Positions 1-13,056 of a DNA stretch of 64,000 nt are shown here, in pieces; within the stretch, counting starts at the first letter, position 1; every line of letters starts with the position of its first letter. Position numbers and translations under genes: made by a program. The DNA lies in the NCBI GenBank assembly GCA_963580455.1, contig OY756958.1, positions 19,728,501-19,792,500 of the forward strand, in the 5' to 3' direction. Origin of the DNA: Euonymus europaeus. Lineage: Eukaryota > Streptophyta > Magnoliopsida > Celastrales > Celastraceae. The notes beneath the pieces are model-generated. The model was given only the letters and a program-made list of their open reading frames with translations. It searched no databases and had not been told where the DNA came from.

Positions 1-190
1 AATAAATAATAAAAAGTTAACCAACCATAGTATACATGTGTGGTTAAAAAATGAAGAGAGAGAAGAGGGATTGTGATATTTTAGGCGACAAGTAAAGTTA
101 TACATTGTAAAACGCACCAACATTTGTCTTGCAAAAATCTATGTGTCATAATGCCACATAGATTATGGATATCAGGGACGGAATAATATT
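1..190. repeat. Possible terminus of an ATTACATTGT-family DNA element
   Basis: The stretch has a TACATTGT motif near 103 and then, at about 140-180, a near-palindrome built on CTATGTG and CCACATAGATTATGGATATCAGGGACG. The reverse complement of the latter (CGTCCCTGATATCCATAATCTATGTGG-like) resembles the left terminus of the 21.77-23.63 kb element (CGTCCC...ATCCATAATATCCCTAATCTATGTGG-like). I infer that this is the outer end of a related element cut by the window edge. No coding potential is seen. The alignment was done by eye. Confidence 0.3.
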
Positions 191-210
191 TAGACATTTA
201 GCATTTTCGT

Positions 211-212
211 AA

Positions 213-245
<33 letters not shown>

Positions 246-252
246 TATATAT
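211..252. repeat. Microsatellite (ACAT)n followed by (AT)n
   Basis: About six ACAT units run straight into an AT dinucleotide tract. It is a simple repeat in non-coding DNA and has no evident function. Confidence 0.9.
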
Positions 253-1274
253 TTATATTTACGGCTTTTCTCACACACGGGATCCCGCACTTAAATTTTC
301 ATGCGAGATTCCACTTTTGATGGCCAATTTTTTTATATAAAAAAAATGCTCCAACCCTCATCTCTAGATCAAGAGAACTCGGAATTATATGAATTATTTA
401 GTTCACATGAATACATCAGAATCACGCGACTTTATTTTTCCTCAAATAATACAAAAAAACTGGGCCCAACTCACAATACGTAAGAAAAGATGGTGTTAAG
501 TGTTGAAGGTGAACATGCACTTATAAGATGCTTTTACAATCTCAAGTCTTTAGATGTCGAGTTTTACATTTAATAACATCTTCAAGATCACTTATAATAA
601 TAAAGACCTCAAAACAAAAATAGTTGGCCTTCAAACATGGTGCTGTCCTCCAAACAAAAATAGATGGCCTTCAAACATGGCGATGTCAATGTATAAGAAA
701 CATTTTGGCGAACAAATGATACAAGAAAACAGATCTGAAATAGAATGTGGGTCAACACTGATTAGAATCGAAGGAGAGCAAGGTGGGTTAAGGCGCAGAT
801 CAAAAATCGAAGCAGAGGAAGAGGTCTGGCTCGGATATTTCATTATTCTTTAAAGAAAACATATCTAGCCTGTCTGATTTAAATAGCAGGATCCCGCATG
901 AAAAATAATAATCATGCAGCCAAAAATGCTTCGTTACCATATATACCAACAAACAGCTTTGGAAACATCAAATATTAATTCACCAAACATTCTCTCTGGC
1001 CGAGTTGAACAACATCATCAAAAACCTCCTCTACTACAAAATTGCCTGAAGTCAATCCATAACTTCTGCACCACCGCTGCCTCCAAAAACTTACCAGGAC
1101 ATTGTGCCAAAATCGAAAACGATGCAGCGAAAAGAAAAAACTGAAGAAAACGAATTAAAAGGTAACATACCATAAACAACTGTAACTACCTTTTACTACT
1201 ACTCCATTCCTATTGGTGTTTCTTAACTTTCTTCCTTCTTGTGCAAGTAAAACTTGCCTCCCTAGCATGTCCAT
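253..1274. other. Intergenic spacer, no supported gene
   Basis: Short open frames exist here (for example 554-853, plus) but none shows a recognisable domain or splice context. A 40-bp tandem duplication lies at 612-651 and 652-691, sharing the core ATGGCCTTCAAACATGG with one substitution. The last 100 bases or so probably form the 3' UTR and downstream region of the minus-strand ARID-HMG gene that ends at 1275. Confidence 0.5.
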
Positions 1275-4200
1275 TCAAATTTCGTCTTCTTTACTCGGCT
1301 GCAATGATTCTTTCGTTGTCTCAGCCATATCGTCAGCTAAGTTTCTGTCAACATGATCGTCTTCTTCAGCCTTTTCTTCTCTGTTGTTCAGATCAAAAGT
1401 AGCCTGCTCAGCTAAAGCCTCAATACCAAAATTGCTAGATGCAACACCTACTCTGATTCCCAAAGACGTTTCTTCAACAATTTCACCATCTTCAGAATCA
1501 TTTCCGCCAGAAATACTCTCATCGTCCAGTGTCTGAGAGTCGCCTCCATTGGTTTCCTCAGCCTTCACAAATGCTTCCATCATATCTACATCTCCTCCAG
1601 GAAGCCGTTCTTGTAGAGCCACAAGATTGCTGATGACTTGACCAGTCCTCAATCTCTCTCTGTAATCCTCCATTTCTATTCTGTATCTTTCTTTATCTTT
1701 GATAGCTTTCTCCTGATACACCTGGATAAGGCACACACACAAGCATGCCATAAAGCTACAGAGAATCGGAGAAGAAACAGGTTCAAAGAGAGGTTCAGTA
1801 ATTGATTTATATTTTTGCCCTCACCGATTTTTCAGGTTCTAGTAGTTTATTCCATAATTGGCCAATCATTCTGCTGATCTCTCTGTCCTTGCCAGGGTGA
1901 AGTGGTTTAAGCCTTGCATGCTGTTCGGCAAAGAAGAAGTTATAACCGCTTCTGTTAGGCTTTGGATGAGCAGGATCTCTCTTTCTCATCTCACATTTCT
2001 TCCTACGCCGGCGACGATGAGTGCGTGGTACAGTATGAGAATTATCACCATTGTTGGCTAAAACACTAGAATGTTGTGGCACTTGCCATTCTGGGTTCTG
2101 TTGAGTGTGATATACAACGCCTTTAAGCTTCTTTGTACCTACTGTGACAGTAACAAGGTAACCGGTTTCAAATTTTCCATCAATGACCCCTACCACCGTC
2201 ATTGGGGAATTTGTTGATGATGCTTGCCCTGGTGCAACAAAAAGAATAAATAATGAGACCATAAGAATCAGGATGAGAAACACAACCATAACTTGTGTTA
2301 AAATAAATATTCAAGAATAAAGGAGAGTGCTGAAGATCAAACAAAAATAAAACATGTAGACAACAAATAGACTATGAAAAGATATTTCTGAATCACAGAG
2401 AGCAAAAGTTGAAATCTTTAAAGACTTTTGGGGATGGCACCATGACTTTCCCGCAGTCAGAAAGAACAATCAAAGCAAACTAGTTTTCAAATTTCTGCAA
2501 CATTAAAGTGGTTCCAAGAAAAGATTCAAACAGATTTACATATCCAAAAAATGGCCGCTTGTATAGCACCTGCTACATTTCACATTATTATTTTGCCGTA
2601 AAGATCTTTGTCAAGTCCGGCTGATATGTTCAAAATTAAGTTCCCTACTTGAAGGAGGACAAATAGCATGCCACAGGACCCTGTTCTTCTTCCAACAGAA
2701 TCCCAACCCAGTGTCTCCATAAATTCAATCAGTAAATTTTATGTGATTCCACGCGTACATAATAATAATAATATTTTGATAGCTCTGGCAGATAAGTAAT
2801 GAGAAAGAAGAACCACACTAATGCAAAGCTTGGCATTGATATTTTCCCGCTACTACTTACTTTAATTAAATATCACACTGTTATTCTGTAGGAAAAAAAA
2901 AGAAGCAGAAGTGGGTAAAATGAGACCCAAACTCAAACCTAAGACTATATATTTAAATTTAATTCACATCTATGCAAAAGAAAATTGAGAGGTCAATAAA
3001 TCTTGAAGATCTTGAAGAGGAAAAGGAATAGGGTATCTGAAAGAATGGCATTTCGCATAAGACAAGTAAAAGTAACTATATAAGAATATAAGATACCTCC
3101 AGGATACTCTGCTGCATTTGTATGTGGTTGATGGGTAGCGGATGCTTGAACTTCAGGTGATGGCTGTGTGGTCATTTGTACTGGATGGTGTGCTATAGAT
3201 GGCCTCTGTGAAGAATCTACAACAAACTTTGTGGTAATTATTATGCACCTCAACATCAATTCACAGAAAGTATTTAGAGTTCAATGCACATACCAGTAGG
3301 CATTGGGATCCAACTGCGGGCTTTGAAAAAGTAAATTTGTTCATAGTGGTAAAGCAATGAAAAATAATATTTGCGCAGCACAAAAGATGCATTTGTGGCA
3401 GTAGAGGGGAAGTTGAAGGTAGCAGTCACTTCTTTCCATCTTTTCTCCTTCATGATCTGAAACAACATTAGTAATTCAGACCAGATCGTTCAACATTATT
3501 AAAACTCTAACGAAAAATGGAGTTACAATGTAGATAAATATTTCTCATCAATATATATGACATGAATGCAGATTTGTCATAAATGGTAGTCCAATGTAAT
3601 ATCACATGGAAATCCAATCATCCAGAATCAGTCAACTAAACCAAGCTGCAATTACTTTGTTAGCTCATACACACAAATATCCCAGTTAAAAAAGGAGGGG
3701 AGCCACCTCTTAAAGAGGAAATTTTCTATGTTAAAATGATTCTAACAAGACAGTGGTTTCCTTAACTATTGACATCAAATAGGGAAGATCTATCTAAATA
3801 TTATTTTAAACTTCCACCAAAAACAGCATAGAACCACTAATGACACATCTAATACTGAATGAAACGTCTAAATTTTGAGCATTTATCAGTGTCCCGGTAT
3901 CGTCGCCACAAGGGCAGTGCAAGCGAGAGAATTATGACTACAGCAGCATAAGAAATCTCCGTGCTAGCATATCACAAAATTTTAAAGCATCAAATAGCGA
4001 ATAGTGAGCTTATACAGATGATTGAATAGGTTACTAGCTTTCATTTTTTTAAGCCTGGTCTATGGACTCAGGAAGACAAAAAATCCATGACACAACTTTA
4101 TTACTTGTTTGGCAATTTATTCTTCCTTCTGTCTGTGATTAGCATTTTAGTAGACAAATAATTGAATAACTATTCCTGAAAAGAACTGCCGTGTATATCT

Positions 4201-6050
4201 CAAAAGGACAGTATTAAGTCTTCATAAACCAATACGTAGCATACAATAAAACAAGCCATGGAGGGAAAAAAAGGAACGATAAAACCAATGCATTAATTGT
4301 TCCTAAAACTGGATCCAAAAGAGAAAAAAAAAACAAGAGGAAAGCGAACAATGCATTAGGTGTACCTACTTTCACATTACCTTTTCTATGCCACCACGAG
4401 AAGTAACCACCACAAAAAGTCGATGCAAGTCCAACTCTTTGCCTCCTATGATAGGAGTCCTATAAGACAAAGCATACAAACAGTGAAACAAAATTTTGAT
4501 AGTGAATCAAAGAGGAAAAAAGGAACAGAAATAGAGCCAATAAGATTTTTTTCCTTTTGAGAATAATTATGAAAGGTACTACTCACAAATTGATAAAGAA
4601 AGATAATCACGCCTGAGTAAAATGGCATGCCAGCATCTACCAACCAATATGTCATTCCAGTACGAAAAACCAAAATTAAAAGAAAGTGGGTTCAATGTTG
4701 TTTCCATTCTGTATAGAACATCCTGGCTAGCCCTTGAAGAGATCTACACAAAAAGATACCACAAATAACACAAAGTGCTTTCCCACTTGCAATTCTACTT
4801 GGTTGGCATGCCGAGCTCACTGTAAAGGTTAAAAACTCCCATGCATAAGGCTCTCACGGTAGAAAGGGTTGGAGACAGGCAAGAGCCACGCGAAATAGTA
4901 GACCTTACCTTCACATGTGGAGAGATTGTTTTCAAGGAATTGAAACTGTGACCTCTAGACTACAATTCTGCAGGCTGCAACTCTAGCACTGAGCACCATA
5001 TTCTCCAATACCCAACTCACTATTAGAGCCCTATATTCATTTCTACAAGCATAACCAATCCTTTGTTGTGGCTATCTATAATCCATAACCACTATGGTTG
5101 ACAAAGTTGCTAAAATCTCTTACAATCGCAATGTTGCTCGTTCAATTCCTTGCAACTAGTAGAATCTAAAATAACATTCCATAAATTGTCTTATTGTTTG
5201 TGCTCCCAAAATACCATGTGATGGACACGATCCACTGGACTTGTTCTAGCATATATTACTCCAAGACGATCATCATAACCATTAACTAGACAATATTTGT
5301 TCTTTGCCACCACTCCTGGTTGTCTCAAGTAATTATTGATGCATGAGTCATTGCAAAGTCATCCCAACAACCCACACGTGAGGGGGAGTGTTAGAACATA
5401 TATAAATGATATGAAACATTCCAACCTAACAACCTGACTTTATTGGGTTGAACAATATGGTAACTAATCTTAAAAAAATCAAATAACCCGCATGGTTTTT
5501 CTTTATCTATCTATAAAGTGCGTATAGAAAAACAAACAGCCACACAACATATTTCTGGTACGTTGCTACAAATTCTCACAACAAGATATCAGTTGCATAC
5601 TTGCATCAACTGAACACACCACGGTCAAATTATTTTCGTCATCTCCTGGCACTGGCAGGCAACCTATGCTAATTAGATTAAAAGTAAGCTTGAAAGTAGT
5701 AATGTTCTGGTACAATATTAATCTAAGAAAAATGAAACCAACAGAACACGAGAAAAAGAAGAGAAAATAAGCATATAAGATGTAAAAGTTTGGCATCAGA
5801 AATCTAAAAACTTGAATGGTTAATCAATAACAGTAGAGGATGACAAGTTGAGCATAAGATGATCAAAGAGAAATGCTTACATGAATTTGGTACCCATCGC
5901 AGCATGGAGCTTCTCCAAACTATCCATGAAAAGGTTATTGGAGGACACTACATCCTCATAACTTGCAAGTGGCTGCGGATAAGAGATGTAGCTTAAGACT
6001 GGTACTTTCACAGGAAGTGGACTCTGCTTGCTCGAAGATGTTGATGCCAT
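1275..6050 (-). CDS. HMGB15-like: ARID-HMG DNA-binding protein, HMGB15-like, six coding exons
   Basis: Predicted nuclear DNA-binding protein that joins an ARID domain to a single HMG box, a plant-specific pairing found in HMGB9/10/11/15. Coding exons on the minus strand are 6050-5881, 4459-4381, 3456-3294, 3216-3097, 2228-1825 and 1721-1275. All introns are GT-AG and phases agree, giving 460 residues. The ARID spans about residues 38-125 and includes LDLHRLFVVVTSRGG and KEKRWKEVTATFNFP. A basic run RRRRRKK (249-255) is a likely nuclear localisation signal. The HMG box is about 262-334 (HPKPNRSGYNFFFAEQH; SRMIGQLWNKL). The tail is acidic. The start is the first ATG after an upstream in-frame TTG, and the MASTS beginning matches HMGB15 as I recall it. 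Family members are described as transcriptional regulators in pollen and root; the role here is inferred by homology. Exact ortholog status within the ARID-HMG group is unsettled. Confidence 0.93.
5381..5400 (+). mobile_element. Copia-like polypurine tract and LTR start inside intron 1 of the ARID-HMG gene
   Basis: AGGGGGAG at 5381-5388 runs directly into TGTTAGAACATA at 5389. This purine tract followed by a TGTTAGAA-type LTR start is the usual 3' junction of plant Ty1/copia elements. The host intron (4460-5880) would therefore carry an old copia remnant in antisense to the gene. I could not define the rest of the LTR or find a second copy. Confidence 0.4.
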
Positions 6051-6071
6051 TGCTAGAGTGTCACCACCCAA

Positions 6072-7103
6072 ATGTTAACCTTTTTTCTCTGTTCAACCAT
6101 GAACTACAAAATTGTTACTCACCATCTCTATTATAACCATAAATGAAAGTCAGACTGACAAAAAAATTAGAGAAACAAAGTTAGGAGAATCAACAAACAA
6201 ACAGCTCTGCATGTTCGAGAAAATCCAAAATGGAAAAAAGAAAAGAAAAAAAAACCAATACCAACTGGCAGAATTAAGTTTATCAACAAATAGGAAAAGT
6301 AATTAAACACCACGCAGATTGCAGATTGCAGATAGCACTAGTTGAGAAGCAAAAAAAATGACATTAACTGTATAGTAAACATAACAATGAAACCTCACTT
6401 CTTGATTTAACAACTTCCACTAATAAGAGAGATTCAGAGTCCAAGAAAAATAGCATAGCTGTCACAGCTATGAATTCCTCCATAGTACCAAGGACGGAAC
6501 AGAAACAACCCATCAAAGCTCGAAACTTTTTCAAACAAGCAAGCTAAAAGGCAATATCCTTTTAGGACCTGTTAATAAAGAAGTAATGACAACCCTCTCC
6601 CATGTATATCTCCTCTCTGTTCACAGGCCTATCCCTATAATCCTATACATTGTACATCGTCTATATCTTTCCTGACATTCTTGAGATACGCATATATCTC
6701 CGATGGATACTGAACAAAGGTATTAAATAATCCTCTTTCTCTCTCTCTTTCTCAAATCTCAATCCATCGACAAATCAATATTCAATAGAAAAGAAAGCTT
6801 TTTTAACAAAAATAAAAAAGCAAGACCCACAATAGAAAGACACCCACAGCCACAGGATACCAAAAAAAAAGACTGTTCATAATTTTATTCGTTCCCACAG
6901 ATTAGGTTTAAGGAATAGAGTGATAGACTGTTGATATAGTCATGGTTATTAATCTATGGAGGGTTACTGTTATTATTCCCTACATAAATAAGCATTGTAA
7001 AAGAAACTCAGAATCTCTGATGAAGAAAGTCGGATAACAGAGTTTAAAATAATAAAAAGAGAAAGAAGCCATAAATAAATAAACAAAACAAAACAAAACT
7101 TAC
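6072..7103 (-). other. Probable leader intron of the ARID-HMG gene
   Basis: On the minus strand a strong donor, GTAAGT, occurs at 7103-7098. The acceptor must lie between there and the start codon at 6050; several AG sites near 6052-6090 are possible. The interval is AT-rich, has no domain-coding frame and includes a CT-rich tract near 6735. An intron in the 5' leader is common for plant genes and can raise expression, but no expression effect can be read from the sequence. Confidence 0.5.
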
Positions 7104-7380
7104 CTACCAACAGTTAGAGAGAGATTTGAGCATGGAAAATGAAATGACATTAAGGAAGAACATTATTTTAACATCACCTGTTTTGGTTATCTCCCACTCT
7201 CTCTCTCTATTTTTGATATATTTAACAAATTCCTTAAATGATGGTGAAAATGGTGAAGAAGAAAAACTTAACCATGGATGAAAAAACCAACCAAAGGATG
7301 AAAAACAATCCCTATTCCCCATAAAACTCAACCGAAAAGACAGTAAAGCCCTCATAAAGTTGTTCTTACTTGTTCAGATG
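7104..7380 (-). other. Probable 5' UTR exon of the ARID-HMG gene
   Basis: The exon is bounded on its 3' side by the GTAAGT donor at 7103. The open frame across it (7104-7355, minus) has no domain similarity and is taken as chance. The transcription start is not defined and no clear TATA box was identified. Confidence 0.4.
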
Positions 7381-9512
7381 GAAAAGGGTATCTCAGGAAA
7401 TACACAAAATTAAATATGTAGATTTGTTATTAAATGGGTTTTTATGGGGATTGTCAAAACGTGAGCTTTTGACTTCCCATTTGAAACGGCAAATCTCAAA
7501 ACATAAGAGATAAGGAGAAGGAAGGGTAGAGAGATTTGAGATATATGTGGCGTAAAAGCTGTTAGTTTAGTTTGTTTGTTTTGGCATTTAAATTTAATTC
7601 CTTAGAATTAGTCCTGCCTTTCCTTTTCTCTCTCGGGAATTCCCAACTCATTTTATTTAGTTTATTTGTTGCCTTCCTCAATAATCTCTACCAGCCAAAC
7701 TTTTTTGATGGGTCTCATTACTGAATACAATTATGAATATTGGAATGGTTAATTGGTGAATTGAATTCAGCTAATGCTCTTTAGGGAAATTCATTTTTAG
7801 TTTTTTTCATTCCAACAAGGAATGTATATGAGTATGTAAATTTGTATCCCCTCATTTGAGTTTTCAAATATACAAACTCAAGTAGGAGAGAGAGGGTTAG
7901 TAATTTAGCATATTTTTTAGAGTAAAAGTAAGTTAATTAATTTAAAAATCATTGTCGAAATGCAAGAGTTTTGAGAGATTGTAAATGAATGTATAAACTG
8001 CTTTTTGATATGAATTTCTAAAAAGTGAGTTAATTAATTTAGAAATCGTTCTTGCAAGAATGATTTCTAAAACTACTTTTTGGAAAATCATTTTACTTAT
8101 CCTTGTTAGAGATGCTCGAACCATTAGAATTATTAGGACGGAATCAGAGACGATCCATCTTGAAATTCACTTTAAATCGCCCATTTCTTGATAAGTTACG
8201 AGTTTTATCTTCCATGGAATCTAACACATCCAATACTCAACAGAGTTATCATGTCAACAAAATTCTGAATAAAAAAATGATGATATATGCTTTTAAATAC
8301 GTTGTTATATGATTTATGAATTTTGTAATGTTGGTATAATTAATACATGCTTTATTTGTGGAAAAGTTGGTGCACTTAAGAATTTTGATTTTTGAGACAC
8401 ATCAGAAATGATGGGCAATTCATTTTCTTATGGCTTCTTTTAGTAGACATCTGAAACATAACACTTTCACTCCTCAATCCATTATAGAATTTGTATTATA
8501 GTCTTAAAGTTTATGTCAACATCTATACATGATTGTCTATTGCTTTATTCCCTCCTCCCCCGCTTTTTTTCTTTCTAGAAATGCCTAGCAAAGACTTCCC
8601 CCATTCAACATCAACATATAACAATCGAGGAAGCCGAAAGTTTACTCATAGTTACGTCAATAAAAAAAATCTGATCATATAAGTTTGAGTTTACATAAGC
8701 GAAAAGAGGGAGGAAGAAAGTTATTCAGAACAAGAAAACTTTAGCAAATTTTCACAATTCCAAAAATATTCAGTGGGACTCGCTCACCATGTCGTCCGCT
8801 GCCCCACTCAATATTTGACATTTGACCTGAGTGGCCCACTGAGTTCATTTTAGTGGAAATTTCTTTTTTTTTTTGCCTTTTAGTTTATTTTCTTTTACTT
8901 TAACAATATCAATTTTTGATTTGGGAATTGTTGAAGGACTCTTTCTTGAGAATAAGTCGAACTCGACAATGATGTCGATCTGCAGCCGCCTTTCAATCGC
9001 CAATCTCAAAACCAGATACTTGTTGAAGACATTAACTAGAGAAACTTGAAGGCATGCATTTATCGATATACTCACATTGTTATTAGGAATGTATCATTGT
9101 TATCCTTTCTTGCTTAATTTTTTCTTGGATGCAGATGTAGCCATGAACTAGAAGCCCCTTTTGCTTGAGAAAATGTTGACCTCCATTGTCTTCACAATTT
9201 TCTTTTCAAGGCAACCATCGTCGACGATGACGTCAATCTGATGTCGACTTCCAATCACCGATCTTCTTCTGCAGCTCAGCTTTATTCTATTCAGCCATTC
9301 ATTCTCTTCACCCATCAATCCCAGGTGAGCATTTGTTAACTTTTGTCATGTAAATGAGATTTATTATGCATAACAATGGGTGAATGTTGCATTTGTGTTT
9401 TCTGGGTTTCAGATCTCTTTGATTAAATGGATTAGTTGTGCTATAAATTGTCTCCCTATGCTGAAAATTAATATATATATATGTATTTTTTTTTGTGGTA
9501 TAATTTCATTAT
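7381..9512. other. Intergenic spacer between the ARID-HMG gene and transposon remnants
   Basis: AT-rich, with no supported coding region. It should contain the ARID-HMG promoter on its left side. A pair of diverged direct copies sharing TCGACxATGATGTCGATCTG-like and CCAATCxCCxATCT text lies at about 8957-9010 and 9219-9270. A consensus-like donor CAG|GTGAGC occurs at 9323, which may be the leader exon of the FAR1-like remnant downstream. Confidence 0.5.
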
Positions 9513-10080
9513 ATGACTGGTAATGAGGATGATGGATTTTGTTTCAAGATTGGAATGACATTTAGTTGCAAGGATGATGCTTATAACACGTATAATATGT
9601 ACACAATTCATAAAGGCTTTGGAGTTCAAAAGGAACAAAAGTCGTATAATCATAAAAATGAATTGCGCCAGTGTGCTTTTCTTTGTTCTTGTGAGGGATT
9701 TTCACCATATGTGCCACCACATGAGTAGAGAAAAACTGAGAGAATAGATACTAGGTGTAGGTGTAAAGCTCGTGTTAAGTTTGGCATTGAAGGTGATATT
9801 TGGAAAGTGATTGACTAATATATGAACATAACCATGAGTTAATTAAAGAAGATCAGAGGTATTTGATCAAGTTAGAAAAAAAAATTGACTGATACAAGTT
9901 CAAGTGTCCTACAATCAATGACAAATGTTGAAATTAGAGCAACTAAAGCATATTCCTATATAATAAACGAAGCTGGAGGTGCAAAAATGTTGGGTTCAAA
10001 TTGAGGGATTGTCATAATTTTTTACAATCTCAAAGATTGAAGATGATAGATATCGGGGATGCTCATAAGGAAGAAACAAT
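9513..10080 (+). pseudogene. FAR1-like DNA-binding domain fragment, decayed
   Basis: The first frame encodes a FAR1-type N-terminal zinc-binding region: GMTFSCKDDAYNTYNMY followed by a basic and cysteine-containing stretch. After an in-frame TAG at 9726-9728 the same frame resumes with RCRCKARVKFGI and meets a TAA; a frame change then gives the hallmark EHNHEL. Further on, EAGGAKNVGF-like and RDCHNFLQSQ-like text matches the segment that links the FAR1 domain to a MULE transposase. The transposase core itself is absent. FAR1/FHY3 proteins are domesticated Mutator-like transposases, so this could be a broken FAR1-related gene or the remnant of a Mutator-like element. Stops and frameshifts make it non-functional. 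Confidence 0.7.
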
Positions 10081-10199
10081 AAAATGTGGAAAAAGATCAA
10101 CTACTTGCAAAAGAGTTCATGGTTGGAGCAATCCAGGTGCCATATGATTGTTTTATCGCCATTTTGGTTTTATCCACTATGTAAGAGACTAATAAGCAA

Positions 10200-13056
10200 G
10201 TAAAAGAAGATAGGACGCCAGAGTTTGACCTCCCGAGGATAGACAATCAACCTTTTAGCTGTCCAGTAACAACCAAGAGAGTAATTCTGGAGAAACTTTC
10301 AATCCAAATCTCACAATATATTAAGCCAATGTATATCAAGCATGAGTGAATGGAAGGCCTATTGATTGAGTATTGGTGGATAATGGTTTAGTGGTCCACA
10401 CCATCCAGTGATCGGTGCTCAAACTTTTGTGTAAGGGTGAAGCTGATCTGATTCCAACTGATGAAACCATGGTAGGTTTTATAGAGGAGATTACCGAGGA
10501 AATTGGAATATTATCGGTAGATCTGATTTTCAGGTAGAAGTCATCCATGACTAACTTTTTGTCATTGACAATCAAACCAATTACCAGGCATTACTAGGAA
10601 GAGATTGGATTCATTCCATCATCCTATCATTTATGCACCAGTATCTGGTATGTTGAAGAGGAAATGACGTGGATATTATTTGGGCAGAAAACCATCCATT
10701 TAGAACCACTTCATATCGGGTGGAAGCTCATTACTATCATACTGAGTGCGGACTAATTCAGTTGATCGACAACCATTGTTCCTTTCAGGCTGAGGTCGAA
10801 AACAATTATTAAAGAAGGGGAAGTAGTAGAGGAAGATAGTTGTATCACTGAGGTTCAGAATAAATAATTGAGCTACAACTATTTGAAGATAACGCTGGTA
10901 CAACTCACACCTTTACTTAAAGAGTTTTGTGATTGTTATTCTTTGGACTATCACGAAATGTCAAGATTGAGTAGAAATGTGTTAGAGCATCGGCTACCTA
11001 GCTATCAAGCCAGGGTATAAGCCATATCAACAACTACCAAGGATGATATCTTCAGAGGTTGAATTACATGTTAAGGAGGAAATATAAAAGCTGCTTAGGG
11101 CCAGGTTCATAAGGTCGAGTAGGTATACTAAATGGTTAGCCAATATTGTACCAATGGTTAAGAAAAATGGCAAAATATGTTTGTATTGATTTTCGGGATT
11201 TAATCATTATTATGCCTAAAGATGCATATGTTATGTCAATAGTTAATATGCTTATAGATGGTGTATCTCGGCATGAATTACTATCTATCCTCGATGGTTA
11301 TTCTAGATATAACCAAATTTTTATTGTAGAGGAAGATGTTTCTAAAACACTATTCAGATGTCCATGTTAGTGATCAAGGAAGATGGAGAGTGGCAACTAA
11401 AATATGATGGATCTAGTACAAAAAAGACTGTTAGAGTTAGGATAGTCATTCAATCTCAATGAGGTGCAAAAACTACCTAAGTAGAATCTGAGGCTTTGAT
11501 TTTTGGCCTAGAGATCTTGCATGAATTAAAGGCCAAAAATATCTTGGTGGTTGTAGATACTCAATTGGTGCTGAGGCAATTATATGGAGAATACAAGTGT
11601 ACTAGCTTTGCTTTAGCACTCTATTACGATACTACGTTGCAACTTCTCAATGATTTTGAAAAGGTGGAGCTGAAGTATATTCCACATGATCGGAACATGA
11701 GGCCATTGAATTGTTTCAATTTGCCTCTAGCGAAAAATCATTAAAATAGAGAGATGTTCCCATCCATCTATTAGAAAAAGAGGCATAGCAGTCGAATGTT
11801 TAGTCCCTAATGATATGATGGACGACTAGAGGAGCGAGATAATAAATCGTCTGAAATATTTTAATGATTGGGCATCAAGGAAGGTCAAGGTGCTAGCTCA
11901 AAGTTATGTGATGATCGAGAATGAACTTTTTAGAAAAGGAGTTGATGGATTATTGCTACGATGTCCAAGCTTTATTGAAGGAGTTCAAATCATGCAGTAG
12001 GTCCATAAAGTCGTCTATGAAACTCACCAGACTGGTCCAAAGATGCATTGGTTATTAAGATGACATGGTTACTTTTGGCCAACTATCTTGAAAATATTGC
12101 ATCCAATATGTCAAAAAGAATATCAAAAGTTTGGCAATATTCAAAAGTTTTAGCAGCAAATATGCGGCCTGCTGTGAAGCCATGGCCGTTCAAAGGGTAG
12201 GCACAGGCATTATTGAAAAGATTTGTTCTGTCTCATCGAAAAGGCATCATTTTATTCTGGTTGCTATCGACTATTTTACAAAATGGGTGGAGGCAATACC
12301 ACTAAAGAAGGTTGAATAGTTAGATGTGGTAGGACTTTATCATAGAACTTATTTTCATATTATGAATACTAGAAACCATCATAACCGATCAAGTAATGAT
12401 GTTTACTGGAAGTGAAGTTAAGGCATTGGTGAAAAATTATGGAATCAAGCTTCTCACATCTACACCATATTATGCCCAATCTAATAGGAAGTCAGAAGCT
12501 TCAAACAAGGTAATCATCTCTATCTTGCAAAAAACTATTGAAGATAATTCTAGAGCTTGACATATGAAATTATTAGAGACATTGTAGGCCTACCGCATAT
12601 CTAAGAGGACAAGAACCGCAACCATTCCCTTTGCTTTCACCTATAGGCACGATGTAGGATGCCTATAGGGTTAGTGGTTCCTTTGTTTAGGATTATGAAG
12701 AAATATCATCTATCTGCTGAAGAATATTTAGAAGCTATGATTATCGAGCTAAAGCAGTTGAATGATAGCATAATGTAAGCTTTGAACATAATGGTAGTCT
12801 AAAAGAATAAGATATCAAAATCATACAACAAAAAGGTGAAAAGAAAATTTTCCATGATGGTCAGATGGTATGGAAGGTAATTTTACCACCAGGGTCTTAA
12901 GATAGAGTTGGGTAAATAGTTTTCGAGCTGGGAAGGTCTGTTCAAGAATCATATAGTTTTACAGGAAAATACTTACTGATTGGCATACTTAAATGGTCAG
13001 CCACATAGGAGGTTCATAAATGGTAAATACATAAAGCCACATTTCCCAAGTATTTA
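10200..13056 (+). pseudogene. Decayed Ty3/gypsy pol (protease linker, RT, RNase H, integrase)
   Basis: Scattered frames read, in order: a protease-RT linker with ALLGRDWIHS (about 10590); the RT start (KNGKICVCIDFRDL-like and DGYSRYNQIFIVEEDVSK, 11146-11370); an RNase H segment (WQLKYDGSS near 11390 and EALIFGLEILHELKAKN near 11490); the integrase core start (AIDYFTKWVEAIPL, about 12260); and a pol C-terminus ending INGKYIKPHFPS near 13050. Frames are broken by many stops. RT sequence after FRCPC is followed at once by RNase H sequence, so the RT half carrying the YxDD site is deleted. LTRs were not located. The element looks old and inactive. Confidence 0.8.

Noticed and set aside
554..853. 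99-codon plus-strand open frame
   Set aside because: It spans a 40-bp tandem duplication, has no recognisable domain and is also open on the opposite strand.
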